From Polytrichum commune (taxonomy: Eukaryota; Streptophyta; Polytrichopsida; Polytrichales; Polytrichaceae), in assembly GCA_950295325.1 (NCBI GenBank), contig OX485805.1, positions 20,757,501 to 20,821,500 on the forward strand: 64,000 nucleotides of DNA. The letters are read 5' to 3'. The position numbers and the translations under genes were made by a program. The notes beneath the pieces are model-generated. The model was not told the origin of the DNA. It searched no databases and worked only from the letters and a program-made list of their open reading frames with translations. Positions 1 to 11,404 of the stretch are shown here, piece after piece; the stretch's first letter is position 1, and every line of letters starts with the position of its first letter.

Positions 1-439
1 GTTCTTTGGTTCGTTTTTCATGTTCTCCAACTTATACTAATTGGATTTACACAACAACAAAACTCATGTTGCATTACCATATCTATGATGAAACAACTAC
101 CAAACCGGAACGAAGATTAAACCTCCCAAAATTTAGTTACAGCTATCAAAAGTACATGTCTGTTGATTCTTTAATTGGATATGTAGGTCCTCCCAATCGT
201 GACCATTATTTAGTGTGGAGTAGTTATCAATATTTGAAGATGTAGTCCAACCTCTTTTGAACATGTGTTTTTATAATGTTTGTTCTTGATCCTCACTAAA
301 CCACGTACCAATTAAATATAGGGTTCCAATTAAGAAAACAAGCCACTACTTTAGGTGTATTTTTCCGCTCAGTGGTGAATCTGTCCTTGTAGGATGGTGG
401 GGTGGGTTTTAATTGGTCGATGTTTACTAAGAATATTGT
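1..439. other. No recognisable gene
   Basis: One short open frame (6-245, plus) runs through this stretch, but I recognise no motif in it. There is no start context, paralogue in the window or repeat boundary to support it as a gene. I see nothing else here. Confidence 0.4.
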
Positions 440-880
440 GGATTATGTGTATGGTGTTTTGGAGTTGTTGTGGAGGATGTGTGTGTTGCCTCGGGGGGCT
501 TGTTTAATTGTGTATGCAAATGATGGAGGTGAAAGATGATTCAATACATTGGTAGTATGTAGTACGATGCCAACTGGAGGTAGGGTTATGCATGATTGTG
601 TGTGGTGGGATGGTTGTACTCGTGCGGACATTGGCATGGTGGGTGGGTTGGAGTTGTTGTCGGATCTAGTGTTTGTGGTTGACTATTAGGATAATCATGG
701 TTTCGGTATTCTCTTTGGCCACCATTCTAGCCCATTGTATTGCTTCAAGAGTGTTTTGGTAATTTGTGGGGATACTCTAGACAATTGCATGCCCATTAAG
801 AGGATGTGGTAGTTTTGGTGGCGCCAAATATGATGTCTCTAGTGCTGGACGGAGTTGTAGTGCGATAGTTGTATTGGGCA
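440..880 (-). pseudogene. LINE-like fragment with methyltransferase-like block
   Basis: The plus strand is strongly GT-rich, which is how minus-strand LINE coding sequence looks in this window. Read on the minus strand around 640-770, a frame gives TLEAIQWARMVAKENTET followed by a run of Ile/Leu. This aligns with the block TQQALHWARLATK in the minus-strand LINE at 48.0-48.7 kb, where the same Trp-Ala-Arg core is followed by a hydrophobic strand. Downstream the frame breaks at stops, so this is a dead fragment. A second short open frame (443-637) continues in the same direction but I could not align it. The call rests on one shared block plus strand composition. The ends are approximate. Confidence 0.45.
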
Positions 881-2560
881 TGTGAGGGGGAGCAAGGGGG
901 GTGCATCTACACTCGATTTATGTACACACGTGTGAGAACCGCCTATCTAATGGGGGTATTTACCTTCCTTCATTGAATATTTCCCACCCTATAAGTAGCT
1001 AGATTTCTACTAGATGGTATTCTCTAACACCCTATCATTATATATAAATTTTAGAGTCGCATAATTATAATCACCCTATCTTATTTATAAGTAATAGAAA
1101 TCTTATATGAACAATTTGCACATACAATTACCTATATAATACATGATGCATACATTACACTGCGCAGATATTACTATGCACATTGCACACATACAACCAA
1201 ATATAGAAACAACATACATAAGCTTCAACTATGGCATACATAACAAATCAACACCGACATACATAAACATTTGACAACAACAAAGAACATTTCACCTTCA
1301 ACTTTAATATACACCTTGAAACATACGCTTAAGGATTGAACTTCAACATTACCAACAACGATCATGAGCGAACACAACAAGCACAGGAGTGAGCACACTG
1401 AACAGGCATAGGAACAACCACAACGAGCGAGAAATCCTAAACCGAAGCATAGCAAGCATGCACTCAATCAAGAGAGACTACGGTGGCCAACTAGAGGAGA
1501 AAACAAAAACCTAAAGATGGAAATGAGAACTTTAAGGACGGTTGTTTTCATCCAAAGGCAATCATTTTAATAAATCCACACATGTCCACATACAGTTTGC
1601 CTATTTCTCATCCAATGCCATTAATGGCAAATTATTTATATTGAACCTATTTTTTTTTTAACTTAAAATTTTAATGTTACTTTACACCTTATTAATAATA
1701 AAATATCTTAAGTTAAACCACACCATACATTATGTATAATTCCCAAATTCACATTTAGAAGACGCTATTGTATATGTTAAAAAAATGTAAAAAATATACG
1801 TCTTGAATAAAATCCACCCTACATCTTCTCGCACGTGGTTTTTATATTTTTGCCAGTGCCCACCCCTAGTGGGGGAGGAGTAGCACAAGTGTGTGAGTTG
1901 AAATGAATCTATGAGAAGTTGGGTTATTGTGGGGTTTTAGCACTTGGTGTTGGTTGTTGGGTTGGGTGGTTTTGGTTTTTTCTTGGGTAGGGTGGTTATG
2001 TATTTTGGGTAAGCCATATGACTTCAATGGTGAAATATTGCTTGGGTGGGTGTAGGAAGTTGGTGAGGTGGATTGAGTGGTTATGGGAATACCAGGTCTA
2101 GAACCTTGTAGTCATTCTTTGGTGATTGTTGTGTTCTACTTCCCTTTGTGGTCATAGATGTCGGCTTCAAATCCATTGATATGGATGGTGGGTTTGATTG
2201 TGATGATGTCTATGATTCGGTTACATTTTAGTGTGGAGAGTGTGACATTTGTGATGGGTATTGATGGTCTTATGCAACAAGTGTCTTTGGATTGGATGCA
2301 GTTGAAGCATTTTTCATAGGTTATAAGTATTTGTTGAGTGTGATTGTTGTTATTGAATTTGGTGATTAATTGAGGACATGGTAAAGCAATATGTTCTTTG
2401 GGTTTGTGGCCGAAGGTCGACATGCCATCGATTTCCACCAACCAAATTGCAAGAAATCAAGAATTCGGCCTCTTGACCCTTCACACTAGAGGCCAATGTC
2501 CAATGGTCGTCGCTCTCCAAAATGCCTACATGGCAACACTTTTTCTTACCAAGGCGACAT
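881..2560. other. AT-rich and GT-rich sequence without a supported gene
   Basis: Positions 950-1860 are AT-rich with no motif I recognise. Positions 1860-2440 are GT-rich on the plus strand, again suggesting decayed minus-strand LINE sequence. The minus open frame 2136-2441 contains Cys pairs but no diagnostic motif. This stretch and the sequence after 3361 were contiguous before the MITE at 2569-3353 inserted. Confidence 0.3.
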
Positions 2561-2568
2561 ACTCTCGA

Positions 2569-3353
2569 CTCGGGGGGTGCACCTTTCATTAAAACCTAGA
2601 ATCACGTGCGTTCACTGCATACTCTAAAAAACCCCTATATACAAGTTATTTTTTGTGAAATGAAGTAATACACATATAATTGCAACAAAAAATATACAAG
2701 TGACAATATGTATACACAAAAAAACATCCATTCATATATAGTCATTAACATAAGTATACAAATATACTTTTGAACAATAATCAACCCCTATAATATGTAT
2801 AACAAAATATCCTAGCTTTCATCAGCAAAGTCGTTGAAAACTTTTTCATCTCCCGGATGTAACTCATAAACATTTGATTCACCAATATATGTCATTGTAG
2901 CCAATGCAATTATTGTCTCTAAGTCTACCATCAAATGATCAGTAAGATCATATGTCCACTTGTTGTTAGCTCTTTTTTGATACCAACATAAACCAATCTC
3001 CTTGTTACTTTGAGCTGAACGAATCATTTCAAAACCCTAATACTGCCTCTTTCCCCGATATTACCTTGACACCTTGTACATGGTTCATACTACCCTATAA
3101 GGTTGCTAACGAAAATCGTTAATCCTAGTTAATCCTAATTTCATCCAATATGAAAACTTATGATATGTAGTATAATAACAATACCATACAAGTACAATTA
3201 TTGTATGCTTTTTAAAGGCCTTCCACATATGTACGTGACTATAAATTATAACATGTATACCATATGTATACGTAATACGGCAAGGTCCAAATCAGTACCC
3301 TTCCTGTGCATTCACGTATACTCGTACATGTTTAGTAAAGTGCACCCCCCGAG
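2569..3353. mobile_element. hAT-type MITE with 8-bp target-site duplication
   Basis: The element begins CTCGGGGGGTGCAC and ends with the inverted copy GTGCACCCCCCGAG. It is flanked on both sides by the perfect 8-bp duplication ACTCTCGA (2561-2568 and 3354-3361). Inverted ends plus an 8-bp duplication are the hallmark of the hAT superfamily. The terminal motif closely resembles that of the two MITEs at 48659-49068 and 49987-50394 (CACGGGG...). The body is 785 bp and AT-rich, and contains a 71-codon open frame on the minus strand but no transposase. It is therefore a non-autonomous element that would have been moved by a hAT transposase encoded elsewhere. Confidence 0.85.
2812..3027 (-). other. 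Unrecognised 71-codon ORF inside a MITE
   Basis: This minus-strand frame starts at an ATG and is rich in residues typical of real coding sequence: Trp, acidic residues, and few of the low-complexity runs seen in shadow frames. It ends in an acidic tail (DFADES). I recognise no domain. It lies wholly inside the hAT-type MITE at 2569-3353 and has no transposase signature, so it may be a host gene fragment captured by the element, or chance. The two shorter MITE copies with similar ends do not carry an obvious counterpart. Confidence 0.3.
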
Positions 3354-3361
3354 ACTCTCGA

Positions 3362-3827
3362 AGGAAGTTTGGTTTGGACATGAATGGAAACCCAAACAAG
3401 GATTTAGAGAAAAAGATGACAATAGATGCACTAGTTTCCATCCAATTCGGGGTTTTGTCCATAGTTGTCACATGGTAATAGTCCTCAATGACTACCTTTC
3501 CATTATTGTTGGTTCTAGGTTTCTACAAACTGGAGCCTCTTGGAGCACTCATGGGCTCCCTTGAATTTTGTTTTTTGGATTGTGGTTGAATTATTATGCT
3601 CTTGTCTTTGTTTGCTTGATGCAATCGTCACGTTACATGCTATGGATGACAAAATGTTCAATGGCTTTCTTGTTGGGAAGTGAATATTTTATATGTAATA
3701 AATGATTATTTGAATCTAGAATTTTATTTTGTATATGTAGTGGAGGCATTCATTACATCACACTAAAAAAACTTAGTATAAATACATGAGTCCATTTTCT
3801 AGCATGTTGTTAGTACATACACATTTG
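3362..3827. other. No recognisable gene
   Basis: An open frame started inside the MITE continues here to 3564. It only reads through the insertion boundary, so it is not evidence for a gene. The rest is AT-rich and leads into the CACTA-like terminus at 3828. Confidence 0.3.
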
Positions 3828-4009
3828 CACTAGTAGAAAATTTTGCGTCCGGATCAACAGAAAGGCGTTGGTCATGGTTGTTACTTAGGACGTGTTGACC
3901 TGGACATGATGTAACACAATTTTGTTGATTTTTTCTGTTGATATGGTCACAAAAAGATTTTTTTTAAAGATTTTTTTTAATTATATATATATATAACATT
4001 AAAAAATAA

Positions 4010-4207
4010 AAAATGAATGGATAGCAGTTCTGCAACTCCTAATCCCTCCCAAGTAACGCTCAACCTATACCTCACCTACAAGTATAGACTACCTACCACT
4101 CACCTATATGGCAAGGCCAAGGCTGAAAGTGTCGGCCACGGGAATCGAACCTTGCACCTAGTGACACCCACACATGTGCCTTAACCACTAGGTCATCACA
4201 TCACACA
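4010..4207 (-). mobile_element. tRNA-derived SINE (minus strand)
   Basis: Read on the minus strand, the 5' part contains an A-box-like tGACCTAGTGGTTAAGG (complement of about 4179-4195) and a near-perfect B box GGTTCGATTCC (complement of 4141-4151). The spacing of about 30-40 nt suits an internal RNA polymerase III promoter. The body then runs for about 130 bp to an A/T-rich tail near 4010. It does not fold into a complete tRNA. It sits inside the CACTA-like element, so it either inserted there or is part of it. A distantly similar SINE is at 36418-36640. The ends are approximate. Confidence 0.6.
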
Positions 4208-4261
4208 TGATATAAATTGAGTGTTTTAAACCTTTCTAGAATAAGACCACTATTTTCTCTT

Positions 4262-4560
4262 TACTACCTACTTGATGTATATATTTACAGTAAATATATA
4301 CTGTATATATAAAGTATATAATTATAGTAAATATATACTTTATATATTTACAGTAAATATTTACTGTATATAATTACAATAAATATTTACTGTAAATGTA
4401 TACATATTAATATATTATATATATATTATAAACATACATGTTACATATATTATAAACATACATATTACATATATTATATACATATATACATATATACATG
4501 TATACATATTAATATATTAATATATATATAATATTAACTATCAACTAATATAATATTTAT
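4262..4560. repeat. AT-rich simple repeat built on TTTACAGTAAATAT
   Basis: Short palindromic units such as TTTACAGTAAATAT and ATACATATATA recur throughout. There is no coding potential. It lies inside the CACTA-like element. Confidence 0.6.
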
Positions 4561-4863
4561 AATATTTATACACCTTTGAATTCGTAATTATTTCCATACC
4601 CATACACTTACAAGTCCATAAATTGCAAAAAATTAAAAATATTTTACAATATTCCAATAGATCCTAGAATATTCCAAAAAGATTTCACATTTACTAAAAT
4701 TTTGTTGATTTGGTCATTGTACTATTCTAATCAACAAAAATATAGGCAGCAAACTGTTGATTTTTACAAAAAATCAAAAATCGGTGAAATCGGTCATTGC
4801 AGTGCCCATATCGACAAAGATCTGTTGATTTTTTGTTGATTTGGTCATGATTTTCTAGTAGTG

Positions 4864-5952
4864 CCCACCCACCCGTAGCATACTACATCCTCCCCCTCCC
4901 ACCTCTCTTTCACAATTCTCCTACTATAGCCTCCGATACACACAACAGAGAGCATCCTCACACACATACATAGGTACCCGAGCAGGCACTCACACTCCCA
5001 CCCAAGCACTCACACACACCTCTCACTGCCCCATCTTACCCACTAGCAGCACAACTCAACCTCTCCCTCCCAACTCTATATTGCACTCCCCCCCAACACA
5101 CCTCCACAACAACTCTCAATTCACAAAGCATACATCATCCCCACCTACCATAGACACCCCCAAATTCCACTCCACTCCATCCATCTCCACCTTCAGAACC
5201 TCCTCCCCTCCACCCTGCTACCAAGCCACACACCCCGCTGCAGAAAACCTATCGCCGGACTAGACAGTTGCCGCCGACCTCAACTGCAACTGAAGCCAGC
5301 GGACACACGACAGTTCTTCACCAACCCACGGCCCACTTGACGAGTCGCCCGCAACGCCGATGCACAAAGCTGATCATCCCCGAACGCCTCCACCAGCAGG
5401 CCCTCCCACACCCATCACATGTGCACCAACAACCATACATTAGCACCCAGGCCGAGACAAAGCCCCAGACCAGCACACATCACGACCCAGTTGCCTCAAG
5501 CCCCGAAAACAACAAGCTACACCGACAACCCAAACACCAATCCGGCAGGCAACCAGAAGCAGATACACGCAAGCAGCTCCACCAACCGCACACAGACTCG
5601 ACCACACAACACCACAACAACACACAGGAGAATACGACAAAGCTGCACCAAACCCGCCATCAACCTGCGCCCACAACAAAACCAACCAACACTTATATCC
5701 CCCATGTAACTCCATAACTAGACCCACTACCACCATGGCTAACCTCAGCCCGAATGCAGGTCCGTCACATCCATAGATAGATAGAAGATAGATAGAAACT
5801 CCGGTCCCTTTTGTCACATCCACCTGCACTCAGTACACAATACAACGAATTTTCGGCAACAAATACAAGCCCAGCCGCCCACCTCACTCCATCCACGTCC
5901 GCCCCAACAAATCACTTCAATCCATGACATAGACGCTGAAGAGGACCTTGAG
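4864..5952 (+). other. LINE-A 5' leader, C-rich
   Basis: The stretch is C-rich with few G, and open frames across 5081-5829 are Pro/Thr/His/Gln-rich compositional shadows. A short ATAG microsatellite lies at about 5775-5800. The reading frame of ORF1 may extend slightly upstream of its first ATG (acidic codons at 5920-5952), but no better start is visible. Confidence 0.45.
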
Positions 5953-7959
5953 ATGGATGCACAACTAAAAAATGTGTCCCCGGAACGAGGGAGCAGTTCA
6001 CTCCAACTATCCTACAACCACAACACAAGGCACGCGTCCCAAACAACACTCTCCAAGCCCACCCACACCACCGCGAGCACACCACAAACACTACAATATC
6101 GCAATCCAAGAATGGAGGACGCGTCGGAGAGCCAAACCACCAAACGAAGAAAGGCTGAAGATTACACAGCCACATCAACGCCCATAGCATCAAACAAACC
6201 AACATCAACACCCTCAAGAGGGAGAGCGAAACGGATAGCCACTCTTAGCATCAACATGCTTGGGCAAATGTGGCTAGGATTCCAAATGCAAGAGGCCCTA
6301 GCCACACAAAGGGGCATGAAGGAGTTGAAGGAGAAACGTAGCGATGAAGAATTCATCGCCATGGGCACCCCCACAAACGAAATACAAGACTTCCGAACAC
6401 TCTGTAGAACATTCCCGCGCACCAAACAAATTCTCTTTCCCACCGAGAGGCCGGATGAGGTGCCGGGATAATACCTACACTTCACACAAATTCCCATGTA
6501 CGAGAAAATCTCCCAAGACACGGGTCTCACCGAAGGCTTCCATGTGACCATACGGTTTGACGAAGAATACAAGAAGCTCAACCAGAGGGAGATCAAAACC
6601 GCTTGCATGGAAAGGTTGAAGGTCATGAATGTGCCACTAGGCACCACATACTCCAACCCCCTAGATATTGGCAACAACATGGTTATAAGAAATTGGGCCG
6701 GCTTCATCAAACTTCACCTTCAACACCCAAAGCGAGACGGCTTGGCACTACTCCGGGGCGAAAGAGCATTCGTCATGACTATGGGGGATGGAGAAAGGAT
6801 CATTGGGAAGGTGGAGAAAGGCTTCGAGCTCATCACCAAAGCAAAAAACATGAGATAACATCTCAAAGGTGAAGCGTTTCGTAACAATTTGGCCTTGGAC
6901 ATATTAAGAGCCCTCACGAGAGACTCTTACTACGATGGACGAGAAGTTGAAATCTTATCCCTCACCAAAGCAGACACTGAGAAGGACTTCGCATTCATCA
7001 CACTCACCACCAAAGAATCCAGGGATGACCTCCTCAACAACGGACTCACATACCACTCTGAGTGCCTCAAGGTAAGCAACACCGAAGGTAAGGAGTTGGG
7101 TAACCCATCGGAGCTAAGGATTAGTACCACTCTTGTCGCAAACAACCTCCCCCAACGGGAATCCCAATCAACAATCATTCAAACCCTCAAGAGACTATTC
7201 GGAGAGAACAACATCGCCGGAGTCACGTTTCGACACAACACCGACCAAGAGAATGATCGGCATGCCGGATGGTGTCACATCCAATGCTTCAATGCGGCGG
7301 TTTACACGGAATGGCTACACAAGTCCACCTACATCCTCGGGAGGCAGGTGGACTTCATACCACACAAAGGTAGCATAGACGGCACCGAACCCAACCTAAC
7401 CGCCATTCGACTAGCACAGGCACCCGTGCGGGAGGTCATCGCCCAAAAAGCCCAAGCCATGAGCAACACCGCCGCCACCTTCCCACTAGTGTCAGAGAAA
7501 ACCTTCACCAAAGCCATGAAAGAGCTTGCTGAAACAATGGATGACAAGCTCACTACGCTCACCAACAACATCAACCTCAATACGGATATGTGGATTGAAG
7601 CTTCCACGGACACACTCAAGACCCACGCAACAAACATCCACAACATCATGAGTGCAATGGCCATGGAGTTCCAACAATCGAACCACCGCATCCACAACAT
7701 TATGCAAACCCTCGCCGCCACCTCACCGGATCCCCCCACAGGCCTACCGCAAGCACCGGGACCCAACTTGGCCCACACGCACATGGGAGACAACAACATG
7801 GCCATACTAGCGCCACCGGGATTCCCCAATACCCACTATAGGGGATCTCCTTCAAACCTCCACAAAGGTCAATACCATCCACATGAACTGAACACCACTA
7901 GCATACCTATTGTCGCTATACACGTACATGTTATGTATCCCCTACATATTTATAAATAA
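5953..7959 (+). pseudogene. LINE-A ORF1 protein, RNA-binding type, two in-frame stops
   Basis: This is a single frame of 669 codons interrupted only by TAA at 6469-6471 and TAA at 6856-6858; open segments on both sides stay in the same frame. Both stops are one C-to-T change from CAA. The N-terminus is Ser/Thr/Pro-rich and basic (KRRK). The middle is globular. Around residues 395-475 there is an RRM-like pattern: LVANNLP (RNP2-like), a helix, then HAGWCHIQCF (RNP1-like). A helical segment follows, rich in Ala/Met/Asn, and a Pro-rich tail. Position ahead of the endonuclease ORF, and this architecture, fit the nucleic-acid-binding ORF1 of LINEs, which packages the element RNA. The RRM assignment is my inference from motif shape. 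Confidence 0.7.
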
Positions 7960-8438
7960 ACAATGCATTACTTTATACAAGGTGGTTACCAAAGGGATTA
8001 CAACTGTTGCATACACACATACAAAAAATATTTCAAACAAATTGGTAACCCCCCCAGAACATCCAACGCCTTGAAATACCAAAACATATGGACACATCCA
8101 CCCTCAAAATACACATGCAAACTATCCCCCAAACAAAGCAAACTAACACCCAACAAGCACCCAAACCCACACATACCCACTAAAATCAAAACTTGCCACA
8201 CATATGCCACACTAGTTGCCCTAACCATAATAATACCCTATACACGTAGTAACACCTCAACCTCACATAATACACCCGTACCCACACCATACCATCACCT
8301 CACCCAACCACATTATCATAAATCTACCATCACTTCCACACACCAAGACCACATACATAAACATAACACACACAACCCCATAAAAATCCAAGTTCAAAGC
8401 AAAACAACCCCACCAATGCCGACCATACCCACCATAAA
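7960..8438 (+). other. LINE-A inter-ORF region
   Basis: The sequence is C/A-rich, and the open frame 7963-8499 is in a different register from the ORF2 frame that carries the 2A-like motif. I see no domain in it. It may be spacer, or ORF2 N-terminal sequence after a frameshift. Confidence 0.35.
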
Positions 8439-8531
8439 CCTCATAGGTCATATACAATACATAACACACACACACACCTTAAAACCCCAAATAGAATAAA
8501 CATACATTATTACATTTGGAATAACTCCACA

Positions 8532-8573
8532 CTCATCCTCCTAAGTGGGGATATAAAACCTAACCCGGGCCCA
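8532..8573 (+). other. 2A-like (ribosome-skipping) motif
   Basis: The translated frame reads LILLSGDIKPNPGP. A hydrophobic run followed by GD[IV]xxNPGP is the signature of 2A/StopGo peptides, at which ribosomes can skip a peptide bond between Gly and the final Pro. Similar LLLSGD-x-x-PNPGP motifs are known at the start of LINE ORFs in several animal lineages. Here it lies near the beginning of ORF2, upstream of the endonuclease. The usual Glu before xNPGP is Lys in this copy, which may weaken activity. Confidence 0.75.
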
Positions 8574-9116
8574 CTCTCACACATCCTAGACAACCTCCCC
8601 CGCGAATTCACACAACGCCAAAAGCAATATTTCATATTAAACACATTAACCCTTAAACCTCATTACATACACCTAGAGGAATTATTCGAACCATACCTAA
8701 TCCAACCAACACATAGCACCCAAAACCAAGAACTACCACACCTACGCAATCAAAGCTTGATACTTGCAATATACCCCATACACTTCCAAATATATGCATT
8801 TATAATAACTTATAGTCCAATCCCACAAGTATGTAACCAATTAATGGCCGAGAACACAAACCAAGGTTGCCTTACCATCCTACAAAGACTACAACAACTA
8901 CCAAGAAACACATACATAGAAAACTATCAAATCACCAACCAAACCTCTCATAACATAACCCCCATAACCATAACGCAAGCATATACACACATAAATGAGA
9001 AAATCGCCAAAGGTGAAATAATAACCATTAACAACCTACAACAAGAACTACCCCACCTCCCTCACAAAATAACCCAAGAACTAATCAAATGCACACAACC
9101 AGTAAGGGGATACTAC

Positions 9117-9823
9117 CAGGGTTGTCTATTGTGTCGTGACGGAGGCTAATCCCGACATAATGTCGTGGCGTCACGACACGTATCTATCACGACATTATGC
9201 CAGATGCCGTCTTTATCCTGACGAACTTGAATTTTACCGTATTTTTTTGTGTAATTACATTACTCCAATCAGGACACGTAGGATTTACGATGTCCACGTA
9301 TGGTGCCATGTCAGCAAAGTAGAGGTAAAGTGGGAAAAAAATTACTAGCGCCCGTCCCCCCCCCCCCCCGGTTCCCCCCGCTCCCTACGTTCCCCTCCCC
9401 CATCCGGCCCTCATCCGGCCTCCATCCGCCCCTCCCCCCCCTAATCCGAACCCCATCCGGCCCCCATCCGGCCCTCCATCCGGCGTTCCCCCCGTCCGCA
9501 TCCGTTCCCGCCCCCGTTCCCGTCCCCGTCCGCTCCCTTCCCCTCCCCCCCCACACCCTCATTTGTCATATTTTACTACTTTGATTTTAACAGAATGATA
9601 AACACAAAGGCAAAATGATTTACCTGGCAAGGGAAATATGCACATCCACGTCGGATTTTTCTGCCACATTGGATGCCACCTTGGCAAGAAGGTAAGTATT
9701 TTACCCACCCTACTAGCTTCCCCCTAGTATGATCCTACGTGGACCCTATTATGTCGTGACGGAGGGGTCCGCCCCGACACGACACGTCATGACGGTGGCA
9801 GGACGTCGCGATAGACAACCCTG
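9117..9823. mobile_element. hAT-type MITE inside LINE-A, GC-rich core
   Basis: The ends are CAGGGTTGTCTAT and its inverted copy ATAGACAACCCTG. The insertion is flanked by a perfect 8-bp duplication, GATACTAC (9109-9116 and 9824-9831), so it is hAT-type. Subterminal copies of TGTCGTGACGG and its inverse occur near both ends. The centre (9350-9550) is very GC-rich with repeats of CCCATCCGGCC and a C14 tract at 9356-9369. There is no transposase. Its ends differ from those of both the CACGGGG MITE family and the complete hAT at 54916-60585, so it is a third hAT lineage. Confidence 0.9.
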
Positions 9824-11404
9824 GATACTACCCCAACACAAACCCAGAAAACATTAACCATACCCAACCTAATAACACTAGTGGGACCAACCACCAAGCC
9901 ACCACCCTAAAAATCATCACTTGGAACACCAGATGCATAAGCTCTAGCCTGCCCGGCATCCATGAACTCACACGCACACTACACACCCACCCACACATAG
10001 TATTCATACAAGAAACTCAAATCCACAAACTCAAATTCACAACATATATAGACCGAAGGTTTCAAAATTATAAAATCATTTATAATAACTCCAACAATAC
10101 AACACACCCACACAACAAATACTCAGGCCCAACCCAAGCCCGAGGAGGGATACTGGCCATGATACCCAAAAATATCTATACAAATGAAAACATTACAAAA
10201 ATACCCACCCCTAGCCCCATATCACCATGCCTCCAAACCATAGTAATTAACAACAAACCACTCACACCAATAATTATCATGAATATGTATATGCCCACCC
10301 ACCCCCAAGACCTACACCTCATACAGGAGATCCAAAACCAAATCCAAACCCTAATAACACAATACCCTACCTACCAAATTATTATAGCTGGAGATTTTAA
10401 CCGTGACATCCTACTCAAAGGTAGAACACACAACGGGATACACCTCCCCCCCAACCAAAATGACCTTGAATGGACCCACTTCACACATAACATAGGACTC
10501 AATATAGTTAACAACCAAAATAGCCACACAAGACAAGGAGGGCTAAATTATACATCAACTAGCCACATAGACGGCTTCTACTCTAACCTCCCCCACCCCA
10601 ACCACCTAAAATGCTACACAATAGCCAACCTCAACCAAAACTCCGACCACTACCCGGTCCAACTAAACCTCCCCCCAAATAGCGTAGTCATTAAAGAACC
10701 AAACCCCCACGCAAGTAACCCACGGATCACGTACCCCATACACCCTGCCAACTTACAAAAACTCCAAACAATCTTCTTGGAAACACAAAACCTAGGAATA
10801 ACTACACTAACAACCACATTACAAACAGAGCAACTCACGCACACACAATGGGAAACCGCACAAAATAAATTCCAAGAAATCATAAATTCTCTAAGTACGT
10901 GCATTGAACAAACATGCATGACACAACCCAAACCCCAACTACCTGATAGAGCAAAAAGGCAAGGCGGATTCCTCCCTAGGACACAACAAAAACTATGGAA
11001 GCATCAACTAAAAATACACCACGGAGCCCGCAAGGCCATCCACGCTACATGACAAAACCCCCAAACATACCTCCAAAACAACCCAAACATCAAAGCTCTA
11101 CAACTTATAAAAAATATCAATATACCACCCCTCCCCATAAACCCCATAGACCTCACAAAATGGATAGTAGAAATAGCCAACGTCGGTAAAAAAAACTAAC
11201 GAAGAAGCCCACAAAATCACCACCAAACAAACCGCAATAAATTGCAAAAACGCCATCACGAAATACAGAGCACTCCTAAGTTAAAAACCCAAAGCAGTCC
11301 ACAAAAAGATATTTCACCTAAAAACCGATAACTCTCTCGACTGCCTAAAAACCCACCAAGGCCAAATCCTCACAAACCCCACAGACATAGCCAACGAAAT
11401 ACAT

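Larger units (their letters stand above)
3828..4863. mobile_element. Non-autonomous CACTA-like element
   Basis: The left end reads CACTAGTAGAAAAT and the right end is the inverted form, read inward CACTACTAGAAAATCATGAC. CACTA followed by TAGAAAA is characteristic of plant En/Spm (CACTA) transposons. Just inside both ends the motif TGTTGATTT followed by GGTCA is repeated several times, as expected for transposase-binding subterminal repeats. There is no transposase ORF. The expected 3-bp target duplication is not visible (TTG on the left, CCC on the right), so one border may have been altered. The interior holds a minus-strand SINE and an AT-rich block. Confidence 0.7.
8439..11052 (+). pseudogene. 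LINE-A ORF2 N-terminal half: 2A-like motif plus APE endonuclease
   Basis: The frame opens near 8439 without an ATG, carries the 2A-like motif at 8547-8573, runs about 180 residues with no recognised domain, and is then split by the MITE at 9117-9823. MITE plus 8-bp duplication adds 715 bp, which shifts the register by one, and the frame resumes exactly in that register. The endonuclease follows, with the ordered motifs of the exonuclease-endonuclease-phosphatase family: ITWNTR (Asn), VFIQETQ (catalytic Glu), MYMP, AGDFN (Asp), SHIDGFY and terminal SDHYPV. This enzyme nicks target DNA for target-primed reverse transcription. The frame stops at TGA 11050-11052, where Trp is plausible, and continues in register for about 50 codons before a frameshift near 11.2 kb. 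Confidence 0.85.

Noticed and set aside
4135..4207. tRNA gene on the minus strand
   Set aside because: A and B boxes are present, but no cloverleaf with acceptor pairing can be formed and a long unrelated body follows. SINE fits better.
3828..4863. A 3-bp target duplication for the CACTA-like element
   Set aside because: The flanks are TTG and CCC. I did not force a match, so the element call rests on its ends and subterminal repeats only.
5268..5829. Overlapping ORFs of 96-149 codons rich in Pro/Thr/His (plus) or Val/Cys/Trp (minus)
   Set aside because: The sequence is C-rich and G-poor, which removes stops in several frames at once. No domain is visible, and it is the leader of LINE-A.
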